Assembly: GCA_949752735.1 (NCBI GenBank)
Contig: OX457047.1
Span: forward strand, 42,669,445 to 42,733,444
DNA from: Lumbricus terrestris
Lineage: Eukaryota; Annelida; Clitellata; Crassiclitellata; Lumbricidae
Direction: 5' to 3'
Length of the DNA: 64,000 nt
Shown: piece by piece, positions 61,742 to 64,000 of the stretch
Position numbering within the stretch: position 1 is the first letter of the stretch
Layout of the letters: each line of letters begins with the position of its first letter
The notes under the pieces: generated by a model
Told to the model about the DNA's origin: nothing
What the model saw: the letters and a program-made list of their open reading frames with translations, nothing else
Database searches by the model: none
Translations under genes and position numbers: made by a program

Positions 61742-61953
61742 CAAGGCCGTAGCTAGGGGGGTTTGGGTGTTTGAACACCCCCCAAAATGGAAAATGCGAA
61801 AAATAATATAATGCATTTATGAGCACATGACGTAAAAACCATGAAAATTTGAAAACACCCTCCGAAATATGCATAAAAGGTCATCAGTTTTTTAGAAAGG
61901 GAAAATTGGTGAGCGAAACCCCCCCCAAAAATCAAATCCTGGCTACGGCCTTG
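61742..61953. mobile_element. hAT-like MITE, 7 of 8 TSD match
   Basis: Starts CAAGGCCGTAGCTAGG and ends with reverse complement CAAGGCCGTAGCCAGG. Flanks ATGCTGCT (61734-61741) and ATGCTGTT (61954-61961). A similar left end without partner occurs at 101-120. Confidence 0.85.
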
Positions 61954-62805
61954 ATGCTGTTGGTCTTTCTCGATTATAGTTTCTGCCTTATTTTGAACAA
62001 CGTTAAATTGTATTTTAACATTTTTATTATCAAACAACCGGTATACCAAAACTAAGTGAAATTTATCTTGCAGAACCTCGTATTTGGCATCATCAGTTTT
62101 AAGAACTCCATGATTGACACATGCCAATTGAAAATCAATGAACAGCAGAAATACAATTTCCTCGTACTTAACATGATGCATAGAAAACACTTAATGACTT
62201 AAAGACAACAAACAATTGACTTAATGACCGACTTAATGACCGAAAACACCAGATGAACTACTTAATGACTTAAATACACCAAGAATCAATGCCAATCAAG
62301 TTTGCCTACATGCTCAAAAAGTTAGCAAAAACTGGACAGCCACAAACAAACTCATTCCTAAAGCTGTTGCAAAACAGAATCCTCTGAGTTTCAAAATAAA
62401 TATCAGTGAAATAGATGAAACTCTTTTACTTATAAAACGACGGTCATTCCCACGACATGAGACTGAGGCAATTGATCGTAAACTTGAAAAATACAAAATA
62501 AGACATTTTAATCGCCTGTAGCTCAACAGTAATTTCTCATAAATGTTTCCCATTTAAAGGCAGTTTTCACATTGCAACCAAGCCAGCGTTTCCCAATCAG
62601 TGTTCTGTGGAAAGCCAGGGTTCCCAAATTCTCTGTGGATACCTAAAATAATATTTATAATCTAAAATGATGAACTGCACTAATTTTTAAGGTGTCAACA
62701 CATCATAGCTTAAAATTGTCTGTTTAAGTTGGGGGTTCCATAAAAATCTTAGACTGAAAGGGATCCATGACCAGAAGAAAACTGGAAGGCACTGACCTAC
62801 GTGTA

Positions 62806-62952
62806 AATCGATCGATCAATCAATCAATCAATCAATTAATCAATCTATCCATCAACCAACCAATCAACCAATCAATCAATCAATTAATCAATCTATCCAT
62901 CAACCAACCAACCAATCAACCAACCAACCAACCAACCAACCAACCAACCAAC

Positions 62953-62989
<37 letters not shown>

Positions 62990-62990
62990 T
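62806..62990. repeat. (CAAT)n/(CAAC)n microsatellite
   Basis: About 185 bp of tetranucleotide repeats switching between CAAT and CAAC blocks; the Asn/Gln/Ser-rich reading is spurious. Confidence 0.95.
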
Positions 62991-63663
62991 ATCCAGCATT
63001 GTTTGCATAGGTATCAATCTCTCCATTCTCCTCGTTTGGCATTCTAGCGCCATATTGTTTACCATTGAATGCCAACAAAGCCATTTCGCACTTAACAGAC
63101 ACCATTGAAAATCTCAACTTTACAACAGTTTTTGTTCATCTTTCTCTGACAATGACAATCAAACAAGTGGTCGACACACCATATCATCAACGAACAAACA
63201 GTCCTACGACTTACAGATGTATACTGTTTCCGATACTCAAAACCTCAATCAGTACACACAAAGTATTCGAAGATACTGTTCAACTCGCAATCCCTAGCAA
63301 CTTCCGATATGAATTGGACGCTAAACACTTATCCGGTTTCTTGACGTGAGTCGCAAGTCAGACGCTAACACCGCACACTTCAAGCCTTGCTAGTCAGAAA
63401 GAACTCTTGTCTCGACAGGGAATTAATAAAATTACGCTCGAACAATCAGACAAAATTCTACAAACGTCATCATCATCTTCTTCATCTTCTTCAACTGTTC
63501 TCTGGTCCCAGGAATGATAAGAACGCCGATGTAGCGGAACTGGCAAACGGACGCCATTCTAGAGCATCACCTCCAGACGGAAAAGTACTCCACTCCGACC
63601 GGTCCAGGTGTGCCGGAGGAAAGACGGATACCGGGGAGCAGCGCGGAGGAGCGAGAGGGCGCG

Positions 63664-64000
63664 TCACATGAAGATGCCCTCCATCTTCGGCGCCGTTCGA
63701 CCGTTCGCGGGGTGCTGGTGTATGGGATGGGTGGGGCTGGAAATCCCCTCTGACCAGTCCGACTGAGCAGATATCGGGGAGGAGCTTGACCACTGGCCGG
63801 GTGAATCGGGGGAAGGCGTGAGGAAGTGGTCGGGGAGGTGGTAGCCCTGCAACAGATGCGACATTGTCTCGGACCCGTGCTGGGAGGGCGGCGTCGGATA
63901 ATGGTGGAGGCAGTGGCGCGAAGGGGGTAGTGGTGGTGGTGGTGCCTGCTGGTGGTTCGGAGGAGGCAGGGATTGTCCCCCCATCCATCCTTGGTCGGAC
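63664..64000 (-). CDS. Notch: Notch receptor, C-terminal PEST region (partial)
   Basis: The frame is open from the right edge and ends with TGA (63664-63666 on the minus strand), about 111 codons. It is Pro/His/Gln-rich, then has [19 protein letters not shown] and [10 protein letters not shown]. The TPSP-x-SP.QWSSSSP..SDWSEG.SSP block is the hallmark of the Notch PEST tail, where phosphorylation creates the Fbw7 degron (TPSPD) that limits Notch intracellular domain half-life. The last 22 residues after SSP are lineage-specific. The ATG at 63984 is internal, not a start; the rest of Notch lies beyond the window. The 3' UTR runs leftwards; I see no clear polyadenylation site close by. Confidence 0.9.
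   Translation of the reverse strand, partial: SDQGWMGGQSLPPPNHQQAPPPPLPPSRHCLHHYPTPPSQHGSETMSHLLQGYHLPDHFLTPSPDSPGQWSSSSPISAQSDWSEGISSPTHPIHQHPANGRTAPKMEGIFM

Noticed and set aside
63491..63988. 165-codon minus-strand reading with ATG
   Set aside because: Shadow of the Notch frame; the 63664 frame has the diagnostic WSSSSP block.

Overview
This is animal nuclear DNA. Coding exons are short, carry GT/AG junctions and are spread over long AT-rich introns. The recognisable proteins are animal ones: guanine deaminase, SoxC, an MRP-type ABC transporter, an IGF2BP-type KH protein, a RhoGAP of the ARHGAP19 type, a PPM1 phosphatase and the Notch C-terminus. tRNA-headed SINEs, CR1/L2-like and RTE-like LINE ends ending in a 'gcgctatataaat'-type tail, and many short hAT-like elements suggest an invertebrate bilaterian, probably marine. 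I cannot name the species from the sequence.

Layout. 307-9878 (+): last eight recognisable exons of guanine deaminase, with one catalytic-domain segment not found. 7800-9370: a 1.57-kb fold-back element in its last intron. 9879-16557: gene-poor DNA, including the likely SoxC 3' UTR. 16558-17733 (-): intact single-exon SoxC with an E2F-like site and a 30-bp CCAAT array upstream. 18225-18815: a LINE end split by a small hAT element. 19640-34384 (+): a multi-pass membrane protein of about 423 residues that I do not recognise; its introns hold a 28-bp satellite, a 39-bp minisatellite and LINE pieces. 35128-38251 (+): a mosaic of a scrambled, nearly identical SoxC copy with tandem 147-bp 5' units, a PPM1-type phosphatase piece and two ARHGAP19-like exons. 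39149-51157 (+): the 3' end of an ABCC/MRP gene with a nonsense codon and an exon frameshift; one of its introns holds eight IGF2BP-type exons (40967-46128). 51158-63663: mostly gene-free DNA with repeats. 63664-64000 (-): the Notch C-terminus, entering from beyond the right edge.

The genes do not form a pathway. The main result is structural: several unrelated gene pieces, each incomplete and several with short internal deletions or stops, sit side by side. The SoxC piece is about 99% identical to the intact SoxC 18 kb away, so the mosaic is either very recent or an assembly join. Long reads across 35-51 kb would separate these.

Mobile DNA is abundant. I can mark target-site duplications on nine short inverted-repeat elements (mostly 8 bp) and TTAA flanks on two piggyBac-like ones.
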